Assembly: GCA_030615425.1 (NCBI GenBank) | Contig: JAUWZG010000024.1 | Location: 1 to 14,678 of the forward strand | Length of the DNA stretch: 14,678 nt | Direction of reading: 5' to 3' | Origin: Dehalococcoidia bacterium | GTDB taxonomy: Bacteria; Chloroflexota; Dehalococcoidia; Dehalococcoidales; BS750m-G39 | In this document: positions 1 through 6,996 of the stretch, in pieces | Layout: each line of letters starts with the position of its first letter | Numbering within the stretch: position 1 is the stretch's first letter | Made by a program: the position numbers and the translations under genes | Notes under the pieces: model-generated | Database searches by the model: none | Told to the model about the DNA's origin: nothing | Seen by the model: only the letters and a program-made list of their open reading frames with translations

Positions 1-56
1 GGGCGTTGAACTGCCATCTGTAGCTGGGCACTTGGGTGGCGGGGAGCCAATAGTGA

Positions 57-82
57 AACCGACCTGAAAAGGTCGGTTTTTT
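57..82 (+). terminator. Intrinsic terminator of an upstream gene lying mostly outside the window
   Basis: An 8-bp perfect stem (AACCGACC at 57-64, GGTCGGTT at 71-78) with a 6-nt loop runs into a T-rich tail. It presumably ends a plus-strand gene to the left. Frame 2 is open from position 2 to a TGA at 65-67, but that stop falls in the terminator loop and frame 3 stops at 21-23, so the end of the upstream gene cannot be assigned. The only other structure before the next gene is a short GCCCC/GGGGC hairpin at 131-147, which I do not recognise. Confidence 0.85.
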
Positions 83-185
83 GTTTTTGTGAAGGGGGTG
101 GTAGCATTCTAAAAGCAAAAGTAGATAGATGCCCCAGGTCGAGGGGCGATAAGGCAATCCTAAAAAGAGAGGAGGTGAAAAAGAG

Positions 186-1145
186 ATGAAAAAGATTGCG
201 ATTTTGGTGGTAGCATTGGTGTTGATGCTGACGATGGCGCTGCCAGCAACAGTGGTGGCGGCACCGGGCACAGTCACAAACATAGACACTCAGGAGACCT
301 TTGCAACTATCCAAGCTGCAATAGATGATGCTGATACCCTTGATGGGCACACCATTGAAGTAGGTGCTGGTAATTGGTTCGGAGCTACAGTGGATAAGGC
401 TGTTGAAATCAGGGGAAAAGGTGGAGCAGTAATAGATGATGGTCCTGACATTAGTGGTTGGGAATTTGGCTTTAGACTTTACCCTGGTTCGGACGGGGCG
501 ACCATCAGCCACTTCACATTCCAAGGAGTTGAATTACCCATCTATAGTAATAGTGGAGTTGACGATGTAACGGTTGAGCACAACAAAATCTATGATGCAG
601 TACAAGGAATCTCAAACTGGGACGGCAACAACTGGGTAATCAGGCACAACGTCATTAAATAGATATATGCTACGACGGGAGGAGGTATTGGAATCGCCTT
701 CGGCTCCCGTAATTCACCCGTAAGTGGAAACGTTGTAGCGCACAACAAAATAGTTGGTCACTTCCCCGATGACTTTGCATTCTCAGTAGGCGGCATTCTA
801 CTATGTACTGATGAACGATATGGGCGGGACCCTGGAGAGGTTACAAACAACAAGATCGTACACAACAAGGTAAAAGCCACTGGAATAGATTGTTGGGCCA
901 TAGCGTTGCAAGTCATAGGACTAAGTGACTATCCACCTCCTGAAGAAGAAGTTGAATACGCGATGGGAATGTTGTATGACAACATAGTTGGATTCAACGA
1001 CCTCCGCGGAAGCGATGGCTTTGTTGAGTGTCTACCTGTAGAGCTGGAGGACGTCAACACCATCTCTCGAAACCTTGGTGAAGACAAGAACAGAGGTCAT
1101 GGCGTGGTACCGGCGAACGTCTTCAAACCCGTGGCAGAAGAGTAA
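186..1145 (+). pseudogene. Secreted right-handed beta-helix protein interrupted by an in-frame TAG
   Basis: The N-terminus is a clear Sec signal peptide: MKK, a hydrophobic core to about residue 20, and a VVAA cleavage region near residue 26. The mature part has parallel beta-helix (PbH1/NosD-like) repeats with recurrent HNKI, HNVI and NNKI turns, as in surface carbohydrate-binding or lyase-like proteins. A strong Shine-Dalgarno (GAGGAGGTGA, about 171-180) supports the start at 186. A TAG at 660-662, after residue 158, is the only stop in an otherwise open frame of about 319 codons ending in TAA at 1143-1145. The same HNKI/NNKI repeats continue without interruption after it (frame read by hand from 663 to 905). 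The first start-like codon downstream is a TTG at 906 with no ribosome site, so the second half is not an independent gene. This is probably a nonsense mutation; readthrough or a base error are alternatives. The substrate is unknown. Confidence 0.75.
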
Positions 1146-1187
1146 TTGTCAGAAATAACAAGCTGGCAAATTCCACCGCAAAGAGAA

Positions 1188-1220
1188 GGGGGGCAGGGTT
1201 TATACCCTGCCCCCCGCCTT
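1188..1220 (+). terminator. Intrinsic terminator after the beta-helix gene
   Basis: A perfect 12-bp stem (GGGGGGCAGGGT at 1188-1199, ACCCTGCCCCCC at 1204-1215) closes a TTAT loop and is followed by GCCTTTCT. It lies about 40 nt after the TAA of the beta-helix gene. The stem is very stable, but the T-tract is weak. Confidence 0.8.
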
Positions 1221-1261
1221 TCTGTCCTACACTCACAGCCAGGATACTACATGCCCCCATC

Positions 1262-1393
1262 CACTTCAAGACTCAAGAGCTGAACCTGACTTCGAGCAGC
1301 ACCGAGGCCACCCTGACAGGTACCACTTACATTGGCCAGCCCATCGAAGGCACCGACACGGTGAACATTGTGCCCAAGGGCAAGGGTAAGTAA
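1262..1393 (+). pseudogene. Orphan C-terminal fragment of a surface-type protein
   Basis: Forty-three codons ending in TAA at 1391-1393 read as a coherent C-terminus: it starts HFKTQELNL, continues through TEATLTGTTYIGQPIEGTDT and ends VNIVPKGKGK. From memory, this resembles a tail domain found at the end of secreted or dockerin-like proteins (HFxTQ...LTGxTxxGxxIxGTD). There is no start codon with a ribosome site. Upstream of about 1255 the same frame reads into nonsense straight after the previous terminator, so the body of the gene is missing. A good terminator follows at 1435. I infer that this is the remnant of a deletion or rearrangement. Confidence 0.5.
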
Positions 1394-1434
1394 AGTTTAA
1401 CTCTGGCGCAAAGGTTTTAGACCGGTCACACATT

Positions 1435-1460
1435 AGGGGAGTCCCTTCGGGGACTCCCTT
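1435..1460 (+). terminator. Intrinsic terminator with TTCG tetraloop
   Basis: A GGGAGTCCC/GGGACTCCC stem (1437-1445 and 1450-1458) closes on a TTCG tetraloop and can be extended by two pairs. It follows the TAA of the orphan C-terminal fragment by about 40 nt, which fits a real gene end being preserved there. Confidence 0.8.
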
Positions 1461-1759
1461 GCCGTTTGCCTACACATTGAGGTGCCTATTTCACTGAAGC
1501 CAGACCCAATTATTGCCGCTCCAGAGGTATTGAACAATTAGCCAGAATGTGCAATTGGCACAAGCCTTTGCCCACCTCCGTTCAGCTCTTTGCTAACATT
1601 GTACCTATATACTGGCTAGCACACCCTAATATAAACTGTAGCTTGACGCTAGACCAAATGAGGCGTTATGCTATCTGACGCCACTCGGATTCAGAGGGGG
1701 ATAAAATAAGGCGGAATCCCGGAAGAGAAGGTGGGAGTTCTGTCTACCGTACAGTACAG
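1461..1759. other. Gene-free spacer between terminator and tRNA
   Basis: I see no coding frame, repeat or clear promoter in these 299 bases. A 5-bp GGCGT/ACGCC hairpin (1662-1666 and 1678-1682) lies downstream of the tRNA on the minus strand but has no T-tract, so it is not called as a terminator. Confidence 0.5.
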
Positions 1760-1833
1760 TGGGCGGTACTGGACTTGAACCAGTGACCTCTGCGATGTCA
1801 ACGCAGTGCTCTAACCAACTGAGCTAACCGCCC
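1760..1833 (-). tRNA. tRNA-Val (anticodon GAC)
   Basis: The minus strand folds into a full cloverleaf. The acceptor stem is GGGCGGT/ACCGCCC, the D arm GCTC...GAGC, the anticodon stem CTGCG/CGCAG with loop TTGACAT (anticodon GAC at positions 34-36), and the T arm ACTGG/CCAGT with loop TTCAAGT. The discriminator base is A and the 3' CCA is not encoded. It starts only 21 nt after the stop of the symporter gene on the same strand, so the two may share a transcript. Confidence 0.97.
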
Positions 1834-1854
1834 ACCAAGGCAACAGTAATTCTA

Positions 1855-3249
1855 CTAGACGCCATTACCGCCGTCAAGACGCTTGCCCCTTAACCTATTA
1901 TCAATGAAACTGACGATGAACAGAAGCAAGCCGCCAATCAGCAGACCACCCAAATCCAGATAGTTTATGTCAAATAATTTGCTGATAAGCGCAGCCGAAC
2001 CCCCACCTATAATTGCCGCCAGTGCTCCCAAGGGGGTGACCTTAAGCCTCTTCTTATAGAAGCCAGCAATTACTGGCAGAATCAAGCCACAGGTATATAC
2101 GGTATAGGCAAAAAGAAGGGCACTTATTACCCCTTTCAGGGCTAAAGCCAGAAGTAGAGAGCCCAGCCCCAGAGCTACTATCCCCCAGCGGGAAAGAGAC
2201 AGGATTTGTCTCTGGCTGAGGGAGGGTTTGAAGCGCCCCACTATATCCACAGTTAATATTGTGCTGGCAGTCAGTAAGCAGGTATCGGCGGAAGACATCA
2301 CGGCACCCAGTAATGCCGCCAGGACTACGTAACCAAGAAATGGAGGCAAAACCTCATTTATCACTGTGGGGAAGGCTTGCTCCGGCGAAATCTGGGGGAA
2401 TAAAGCCGATGCCCCCATACCAATCAAGGTGATACAAAAGGCAAAAGGAATAATAAGCAGCGCCGTCCAGAATACCGATGCCCTAGCGGTTTTAACGTCC
2501 TTGGCACAGAACAGCCGGGAATACATATCAGGTCCGACCACATAGGTTAAACCGACCAGTAAAAGAAGTGAGACCAGCTCATACCCACCGAACTGAGAGC
2601 TGATGGGAAAGGCAAACTGCTCCGAGGAAAGAGACGCCTGCAGTCCACTCCACCCCCCCAGACGAGACATCAGCAAAGCCAAGCTACCAAAGATGCCGGC
2701 AAATATTATGCCTATTTGAAAAGCATCGGTGCGGATAACGGCATACTGACCACCCAGCAAGGTGTAAGTGATAAAAACGGCACTAAACACTATCATCCAC
2801 GTAACCGGGCTGCCCATTCCCAGCACACTCAATATCTTTCCCGAGGCTACAATCTGACCAGCGATAATGCCCATCCAGGAAACAACGATAAGAATGGAAG
2901 CGGCTAAGGCTATACGCCTATCATATTGCTTTGCCACCAGCTCGGGCAGGGTATAAAGCCCGAACCTCCTCACCTTCTTGGCAAAGAAAAGACCCAAAAC
3001 CACCAGCCCAATGCTGCCCACCAATAACCACCATGCCCCGGTCAGACCCTGGGTAAAGCCTAACCCGGCCATGCCCACCGTGGCTGAACCGCCAACAATG
3101 GTCGCCAGCAGCGAGCCGGTAATAAGCGGAGCAGAGCCCTTCCTCCCCGCCACAAAAAAATCATCAGCCCCCCTTGCCTTCCTCCGGCTCACCAGCCCGA
3201 TGGTAATCATAGCCAGAAAATAAGCGGCAATGACTATCAGCCCCAGCAT
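1855..3249 (-). CDS. Sodium:solute symporter family (SSF) permease
   Basis: This 464-residue integral membrane protein has regularly spaced hydrophobic segments along its whole length. It starts with a membrane helix and a cytoplasmic RRKARGADDFFVAGR stretch typical of SSF transporters (TC 2.A.21). Family landmarks include VGPDMYSRLFCAKD mid-protein, matching the PDxxxRxxAAK loop, and the later MSSADTCLLTAST, matching the helix with conserved serines that contribute to the Na2 sodium site. Length is normal for the family. The substrate cannot be read from sequence: SSF members carry proline, pantothenate, sugars, short acids and others. The ATG at 3249 has an AAAGGATGG ribosome site about 7 nt upstream. 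The gene overlaps the preceding small ORF by 13 nt and ends in TAG. Confidence 0.93.
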   Translation of the reverse strand: MLGLIVIAAYFLAMITIGLVSRRKARGADDFFVAGRKGSAPLITGSLLATIVGGSATVGMAGLGFTQGLTGAWWLLVGSIGLVVLGLFFAKKVRRFGLYTLPELVAKQYDRRIALAASILIVVSWMGIIAGQIVASGKILSVLGMGSPVTWMIVFSAVFITYTLLGGQYAVIRTDAFQIGIIFAGIFGSLALLMSRLGGWSGLQASLSSEQFAFPISSQFGGYELVSLLLLVGLTYVVGPDMYSRLFCAKDVKTARASVFWTALLIIPFAFCITLIGMGASALFPQISPEQAFPTVINEVLPPFLGYVVLAALLGAVMSSADTCLLTASTILTVDIVGRFKPSLSQRQILSLSRWGIVALGLGSLLLALALKGVISALLFAYTVYTCGLILPVIAGFYKKRLKVTPLGALAAIIGGGSAALISKLFDINYLDLGGLLIGGLLLFIVSFIDNRLRGKRLDGGNGV

Positions 3250-3422
3250 CTTATATCCATCCTTTGATTGAGAATACTTTTGAGATGACCAGTGCGCAGA
3301 GAGGACAAGGAGGGTTTGATAGCTTTATCAAAATAAGAAGACTTAATTGGAACAATATCGCATCCAGTGACTGTATGAGCTAAAGAGGCAATCGCCTGAC
3401 TCAGGGTTTCATACTTCGGCAC
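3237..3422 (-). CDS. Hypothetical 61-residue protein, translationally coupled
   Basis: I do not recognise this short ORF. It begins PKYETLSQAIASLAHTV after a GTG (3422-3420) that shares its G with the TAG stop of the upstream gene (UAGUG), an arrangement typical of translational coupling. It ends in TGA inside the first codons of the symporter gene. There are no membrane segments, and it holds two cysteines. Its place between two co-directional genes, with overlaps at both ends, is the main argument for its being real. It could also be an upstream leader ORF or the remnant of a longer gene. Confidence 0.4.
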   Translation of the reverse strand: MPKYETLSQAIASLAHTVTGCDIVPIKSSYFDKAIKPSLSSLRTGHLKSILNQRMDIRCWG

Positions 3423-3661
3423 TATCTGCTTGGCTTCTCACTACCTATAATGGCAATCTCTATATTCTTGCCGCAGTGGGGGCAGTTGATATTAAGGACA
3501 ATGGGCTGCTGCATTATCCGTTCAGCAACAGCAGTAACCATTGAGTCAATACTATCCAGACGGTTATCTAACATATCAAGACGCTGCTTAAAACGTTCGA
3601 TATCCTGCGCTTGCCATTGTCTTGCCGTAGTGGGTTTATATTTCTTCGCTCTCTCCGCCAA
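3422..3661 (-). CDS. Small coiled-coil protein with a C-terminal CPHCGK knuckle
   Basis: The family is not recognised. The 79-residue reading has a basic N-terminus (AERAKKYKPTTARQW), a charged heptad-like segment at about residues 19-45 (IERFKQRLDMLDNRLDSID) that suggests a coiled coil, and a CPHCGK half zinc-ribbon near the C-terminus. The start is set at TTG 3661: AGAGGTG (3673-3667) lies 5 nt upstream of it, and the consensus promoter at 3695-3723 would start transcription at about 3688. The frame stays open up to 3964, but that part runs through the promoter and a repeat element and reads as low-complexity nonsense. One CxxC pair cannot complete a zinc site alone, so dimeric zinc binding is possible but speculative. 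It heads the unit leading to the symporter. Confidence 0.6.
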   Translation of the reverse strand: MAERAKKYKPTTARQWQAQDIERFKQRLDMLDNRLDSIDSMVTAVAERIMQQPIVLNINCPHCGKNIEIAIIGSEKPSR

Positions 3662-3694
3662 GAACGCACCTCTTGGAAGATTATAACAAGCATA

Positions 3695-3723
3695 ATTATA
3701 TTGGTTAGACGGCACTATGTCAA
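3695..3723 (-). promoter_or_regulatory. Perfect consensus sigma-70 promoter
   Basis: On the minus strand, TTGACA (3723-3718), a spacer of exactly 17 nt and TATAAT (3700-3695) match the housekeeping consensus at all twelve positions. The expected start of transcription is near 3688, 27 nt ahead of the TTG start codon and its ribosome site. It would drive the small CxxC protein, the 61-residue ORF and the symporter, perhaps with the tRNA. Confidence 0.8.
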
Positions 3724-3753
3724 AGACCGATATTATTATATGGAAACCTATCT

Positions 3754-3865
3754 CTTTCTTCCCACCCACCCGCCCCAAAGGGGCTAGCGCCCCTCTTAAA
3801 CACCCCCGAAAGCAGGAGATTGGGGGCGAAGCCTCCGAGGGTGGGAGGGTGGGAAGAAAGACGTA
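3754..3865. repeat. MITE-like element with terminal inverted repeats (dispersed repeat copy A)
   Basis: An 18-bp terminal inverted repeat bounds the element: CTTTCTTCCCACCCACCC at 3754-3771 and its complement at 3843-3860, with one mismatch. Inside is a GGGGC-TAGC-GCCCC hairpin (3781-3792, extendable) followed by CTTAAACACCCCCGAAAGCA. The interior from 3777 to 3865 is clearly related to 8239-8364: same hairpin, same AAACACCCC..GAAAGCAGG stretch, same GGGAAGAAAGACRTA end. No transposase is encoded and I see no clear target-site duplication. I infer a non-autonomous mobile or structural intergenic repeat. Confidence 0.6.
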
Positions 3866-3896
3866 GACTAAAAATGGAGAGGGGGAAAAGCGGGTC

Positions 3897-3923
3897 CCCA
3901 GGAAAATCGAAGATTTTTCTGGG
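3897..3923. repeat. Long inverted repeat hairpin
   Basis: A 12-bp stem (CCCAGGAAAATC at 3897-3908, GATTTTTCTGGG at 3912-3923, one G.T pair) encloses GAA. It is not followed by a T-tract in either direction, so it is not an obvious terminator. It sits beside the MITE-like element and may be part of the same composite intergenic repeat. Confidence 0.5.
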
Positions 3924-3978
3924 TGCTCACAGGGGGCGAGGTAGATAAACAGGTTGATAAACAACCTTCAATAATATA

Positions 3979-4007
3979 TTGATTTATTCTAACCAGCGGC
4001 ATATACT
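3979..4007 (+). promoter_or_regulatory. Probable sigma-70 promoter for the EF-Tu-like/ABM gene pair
   Basis: TTGATT (3979-3984), a 17-nt spacer and TATACT (4002-4007) give a good housekeeping-type promoter. The expected transcript start is about 4014, just before the AAAGGAGG ribosome site of the next gene. It is divergent from the consensus promoter at 3695-3723. Confidence 0.6.
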
Positions 4008-4042
4008 AGAGATAACAAAAATACAAAGGAGGTAGCCAACAA

Positions 4043-4297
4043 ATGCCTGAGGAGGTAATCGGCAAGGTAAGCGACTTCTTTGCCCATCCTGTGGTTGCTG
4101 GCATTGAGCTAACCGGCAGTCTAAAAGCGGGCGATAAAATCCATATCAAAGGTTATACTACTGATATGGAACTAACTGTTGACTCAATGCAGATTAACAA
4201 TGTGGACGTTACTGAAGCCAAGACAGGAGATTCTGTGGGGATCAAGGTTGGCGAGCGGGTAAGAAGGGGGGATACAGTCTATAAGGTTACCGACTAA
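4043..4297 (+). CDS. Orphan EF-Tu domain-2-like (translation factor beta-barrel) protein
   Basis: This 84-residue protein consists almost wholly of a beta-barrel like domain 2 of translational GTPases (EF-Tu, SelB, IF-2). Visible features are VIGKVSDFFAHPVVAGIEL, the turn LKAGDKIHIKG, a TDMELTVDSMQINN strand pair and the late GDSVGIKV..RVRRGDTVY. There is no GTPase domain, P-loop or rRNA/tRNA-binding extension. Such stand-alone barrels occur in bacterial and archaeal genomes, usually annotated 'translation elongation factor-like'; their role is unknown to me. The start is well supported by AAAGGAGG 10 nt upstream. The next gene begins 32 nt downstream on the same strand. Confidence 0.85.
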   Translation: MPEEVIGKVSDFFAHPVVAGIELTGSLKAGDKIHIKGYTTDMELTVDSMQINNVDVTEAKTGDSVGIKVGERVRRGDTVYKVTD

Positions 4298-4329
4298 AGC
4301 AAATTTCCGGAGTTATAGAAAGTAAAGAA

Positions 4330-4617
4330 ATGACAGTAAAGGTACTCATAGAGCGTCATGTGAAAAAGGGCACAGAAGGGGATTTGATTGAGCTACTAAA
4401 TAAAATGCGAGTTGAGCTAATCTCGCAGCCGGGCTATGTTTCCGGTGAGCTGCTACAGGGCCAGAAAGATAAATCTACCATCTTTGCCTTTAGCACCTGG
4501 CAAAGTGAACTTGACTGGAAATCGTGGGAAGGTAATCCTAAACGTCTAGAGATTGAGTCACAGATTGAACCGCTGTTGACTGAACCGCTAAAGTTGACTA
4601 TTGCTACCTCTTTTTAA
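4330..4617 (+). CDS. Antibiotic biosynthesis monooxygenase (ABM) domain protein
   Basis: This 95-residue protein has the dimeric alpha/beta ferredoxin-like ABM fold. Its first strand VKVLIERHVKKG is followed by helix LIELLNKMRVELISQPGYVSGE, then the strand STIFAFSTWQSELDWKSW with the Trp-rich segment typical of the family, and helix ...IEPLLTEPLK. ABM proteins include quinone monooxygenases and haem-degrading enzymes, but most are uncharacterised and the substrate cannot be inferred here. It probably shares a transcript with the preceding barrel protein. The ribosome site (AGAAAG...) is weak. It ends in TAA and converges on the riboflavin operon with only 22 nt between the two stops. Confidence 0.82.
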   Translation: MTVKVLIERHVKKGTEGDLIELLNKMRVELISQPGYVSGELLQGQKDKSTIFAFSTWQSELDWKSWEGNPKRLEIESQIEPLLTEPLKLTIATSF

Positions 4618-4639
4618 CTTAACTACGCGCCTTTAATAA

Positions 4640-5107
4640 CTAGCCTATGCTTTTGACCAAGTTAGCCATCTCAATGGCACTTGCCGCCGCTTTAAAGCCC
4701 TGGTTCCCCTCCTTAGCCCCCGCCCGCTCAATAGCCTGCTCCAAGGTATCGGCGGTGACTATGCCGTAGATAACCGGCAGCCCGGTCTCCAAGCTCACGG
4801 CTGCAATCCCCTTGGTCACCTCAGTGGCGATATATTCAAAGTGAGGCGTTCCGCCACGAACCACCGCTCCCAGGCAGATAACAGCGTCATAGCGCTTGGT
4901 TTGGGCTAATTTCTTAGCTACTAGCGGGATCTCAAAGGAACCCGGCACCCAGGCGACCTCTATATCCTCCTGGTTGACGCCGTGGCGAAGCAAAGCGTCC
5001 TCTGCCCCCTCAAGCAGCTTCTTGGTGATAAACTCGTTGAAACGGGAAACAACCAGCCCAAACTTCAGCCCCTCCCCCAGTAACGTTCCTTCAAAAGGCT
5101 TGCCCAT
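4640..5107 (-). CDS. ribH: 6,7-dimethyl-8-ribityllumazine synthase
   Basis: RibH joins 5-amino-6-ribitylamino-uracil and 3,4-dihydroxy-2-butanone 4-phosphate to give the lumazine precursor of riboflavin; it usually forms a pentameric or icosahedral shell. Family motifs are present in order: [14 protein letters not shown], the substrate-binding [22 protein letters not shown] with the catalytic His, and [17 protein letters not shown] placed the start at the ATG at 5107, giving 155 residues: AAGGAG lies 6 nt ahead of it, while the ATG at 5122 has no ribosome site and is itself just before the AAGGAG. It is the last gene of the rib operon, 21 nt after ribBA, and ends in TAG. Confidence 0.97.
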   Translation of the reverse strand: MGKPFEGTLLGEGLKFGLVVSRFNEFITKKLLEGAEDALLRHGVNQEDIEVAWVPGSFEIPLVAKKLAQTKRYDAVICLGAVVRGGTPHFEYIATEVTKGIAAVSLETGLPVIYGIVTADTLEQAIERAGAKEGNQGFKAAASAIEMANLVKSIG

Positions 5108-5128
5108 TGCTTTCTCCTTCATTCTAGT

Positions 5129-6346
5129 TTAATTATCGGAAGCATCCGGTATTTCTAACCGATGACCTAGCTTTTTCTGTTTTGTCTCCAGGTAATCACG
5201 GTTATAGGGATTAGGAGTGATGATAATAGGTATTGTCTCCATCACCTTCAGCCCGTAGCCCTCCAGACCTATCACCTTTTTGGGGTTGTTGGTAAGCAGC
5301 CGAATCTCATGCAGTCCCAGGTCAGCCAGGATTTGGGCGCCAATGCCGTAGTCCCGCAGGTCTGAAGGAAAGCCCAAGGACAGATTAGCCTCCACCGTAT
5401 CCAGCCCCTCATCTTGAAGGGCATAAGCACGAATCTTGTTATGGAAGCCAATGCCTCGCCCCTCCTGCCTCATATACAGGAAAACACCCCGCCCCTCGTC
5501 GGCGATACTTTGCATGGCGAGGGCAATCTGCCCGCCGCAATCACAACGAAGGCTGCCAAATACATCGCCGGTAAGACATTCACTATGAACCCGGACTAAC
5601 ACCGACTCCTCGGCGGATATATCCCCCATCACCAATGCCAGGTGCTCATCGGGGTCAATGTCGCTGCGGTAGGCGATAGCAGTAAACTCGCCATATCTTG
5701 TTGGCAGCTTAGCCTCAGCTATCCGGTGAACCAAGTTTTCAGTGCGGCGGCGATAGGCAATAAGGTCGGCTACAGCAATGATCTTAACGCTAAACTTGTC
5801 AGACATCGCCTCAAGCTGGGGTAGCCGTGCCATAGAGCCGTCTTCATTCATAATCTCACAGATAACCCCGGCGGGATAGAGCCCGGCTAGTCTGGCTAAA
5901 TCAACTATAGCCTCGGTTTGTCCGGCTCGGACCAGGACGCCCCCCTCCCTTGCCCGCAGGGGGAATATATGCCCCGGTCGGACTAAGTCCTCAGGTTTGG
6001 TGGCGGGGTCAACCACAGCTTTGATTGTCTGTGCCCTGTCCGCTGCCGAAATACCGGTAGTGGTATCATGTTTGGCATCAACCGAGACGGAAAAGGCAGT
6101 GGAAAACCTTGAGGTATTCTCCCCCACCATCTGGGGAATGCCCAATTCATCCAGCCGCTTGCCGATAATAGGCAGGCAAATCAATCCCCTGGCATGCTTA
6201 GCCATGAAGTTAATACCCTCGGTGGTGACCTTCTCCGCCGCTAGCGCCAGGTCGCCCTCGTTTTCCCTGTCCTCATCATCAACGATGATGACAAATCGGC
6301 CCGCTTTTACATCCTCAATAGCCTCAGCAATGCTTGATAAACCCAT
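5129..6346 (-). CDS. ribBA: Bifunctional 3,4-dihydroxy-2-butanone 4-phosphate synthase / GTP cyclohydrolase II
   Basis: This fused 405-residue enzyme supplies both inputs of riboflavin synthesis. The N-terminal half (about 1-200) is Rib[15 protein letters not shown] binds Mg and ribulose 5-phosphate, [10 protein letters not shown] and [10 protein letters not shown] follow. The C-terminal half (about 205-400) is RibA: the zinc ligands appear as [16 protein letters not shown] (C-x10-CxC), then [21 protein letters not shown] and the catalytic [10 protein letters not shown]. Both active sites look intact and the length is normal. The ATG at 6346 is preceded by AGGAGGAG. It sits 18 nt after ribE and 21 nt before ribH. 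Confidence 0.97.
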   Translation of the reverse strand: MGLSSIAEAIEDVKAGRFVIIVDDEDRENEGDLALAAEKVTTEGINFMAKHARGLICLPIIGKRLDELGIPQMVGENTSRFSTAFSVSVDAKHDTTTGISAADRAQTIKAVVDPATKPEDLVRPGHIFPLRAREGGVLVRAGQTEAIVDLARLAGLYPAGVICEIMNEDGSMARLPQLEAMSDKFSVKIIAVADLIAYRRRTENLVHRIAEAKLPTRYGEFTAIAYRSDIDPDEHLALVMGDISAEESVLVRVHSECLTGDVFGSLRCDCGGQIALAMQSIADEGRGVFLYMRQEGRGIGFHNKIRAYALQDEGLDTVEANLSLGFPSDLRDYGIGAQILADLGLHEIRLLTNNPKKVIGLEGYGLKVMETIPIIITPNPYNRDYLETKQKKLGHRLEIPDASDN

Positions 6347-6364
6347 GCTTATTCTCCTCCTAAG

Positions 6365-6994
6365 TCAACCTATCAGAAACCCGTGCTCCTGTAAAAAATC
6401 AACCGTTATGCCTGGACGGCGAGTCTGGCTCAATTGTTCCACATATTTGGCAATAATGTCCACCTCCAGATTAACCGGGTCACCCACTCGCCAGCCGCCC
6501 AGAGTAGTGTGTTTCCGGGTATAATCAACCACCGAAACCTGAAATGAGGTGGTATTTTTAGAGACAATGGTCAGGCTGACCCCATCAACGGCGATAAAAC
6601 CCTTCTCCACTATATAGGGCATCAGCTGGGGTGGGGCTTCAAATCTAAACGTCATTGCCTCACCACTCCGGGTAACCGAGGTTACCCTCCCCGTATCATC
6701 GACATGCCCCTGTACCAGATGTCCGCCCAGGCGCCCGCCTAAAGGTAGAGGTCGTTCCAGGTTAACCTCGTCCCCAGCCCTCAACAGTCCAAGGTTAGTC
6801 CTCTTTGATGTCTCCGGCATTACATCGACAGAAAAGGAATTCTGGTCAAAATCGGTTACCGTAAGGCATACCCCATTAACCGTCATACTGGCGCCATGCT
6901 CCATTCCCTGGAGAACACCCCCAGCGGCAATAACCAGACTTCCCGCTCGGGCTGAAATAACTCTACCTACCTCTTCTACAATGCCGGTAAACAT
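6365..6994 (-). CDS. ribE: Riboflavin synthase, alpha subunit
   Basis: RibE dismutates two 6,7-dimethyl-8-ribityllumazine molecules into riboflavin and the pyrimidine that RibH reuses. The 209 residues form the two lumazine-binding barrels expected. Barrel 1 opens MFTGIVEEVGRV and carries MTVNGVCLTVTDF; barrel 2 begins near HLVQGHVDDTG and carries FIAVDGVSLTIVSK. I chose ATG 6994 because it gives the family's usual MFTGI start and because GGGAAG lies 5 nt upstream; a GTG at 7000 that overlaps the ribD stop (GTGA) would add two residues. It is essentially contiguous with ribD, which implies translational coupling. Confidence 0.97.
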   Translation of the reverse strand: MFTGIVEEVGRVISARAGSLVIAAGGVLQGMEHGASMTVNGVCLTVTDFDQNSFSVDVMPETSKRTNLGLLRAGDEVNLERPLPLGGRLGGHLVQGHVDDTGRVTSVTRSGEAMTFRFEAPPQLMPYIVEKGFIAVDGVSLTIVSKNTTSFQVSVVDYTRKHTTLGGWRVGDPVNLEVDIIAKYVEQLSQTRRPGITVDFLQEHGFLIG

Positions 6995-6996
6995 CT

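Noticed and set aside
85..185. Riboswitch, for example a c-di-GMP type, ahead of the secreted beta-helix gene
   Set aside because: Only one 5-bp hairpin (131-147) is visible and no conserved aptamer core could be recognised.
906..1145. Independent 79-residue gene beginning at TTG 906
   Set aside because: It is the same frame and repeat pattern as the beta-helix gene before the TAG, and it has no ribosome site of its own.
1855..3249. Assigning the symporter as the pantothenate permease PanF because pan genes are in the window
   Set aside because: The pan operon is almost 8 kb away on the other strand, and SSF substrate specificity cannot be read from motifs.
3662..3964. N-terminal extension of the CxxC protein to a 180-residue ORF starting at 3964, or a GTG start at 3715
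   Set aside because: The extension translates repeat copy A and the promoter into low-complexity residues. The consensus promoter at 3695-3723 would start transcription downstream of 3715, and only TTG 3661 has a ribosome site.
5108..5122. ribH start at ATG 5122
   Set aside because: It has no ribosome site and contains the AAGGAG that serves ATG 5107; the shorter protein has normal RibH length.
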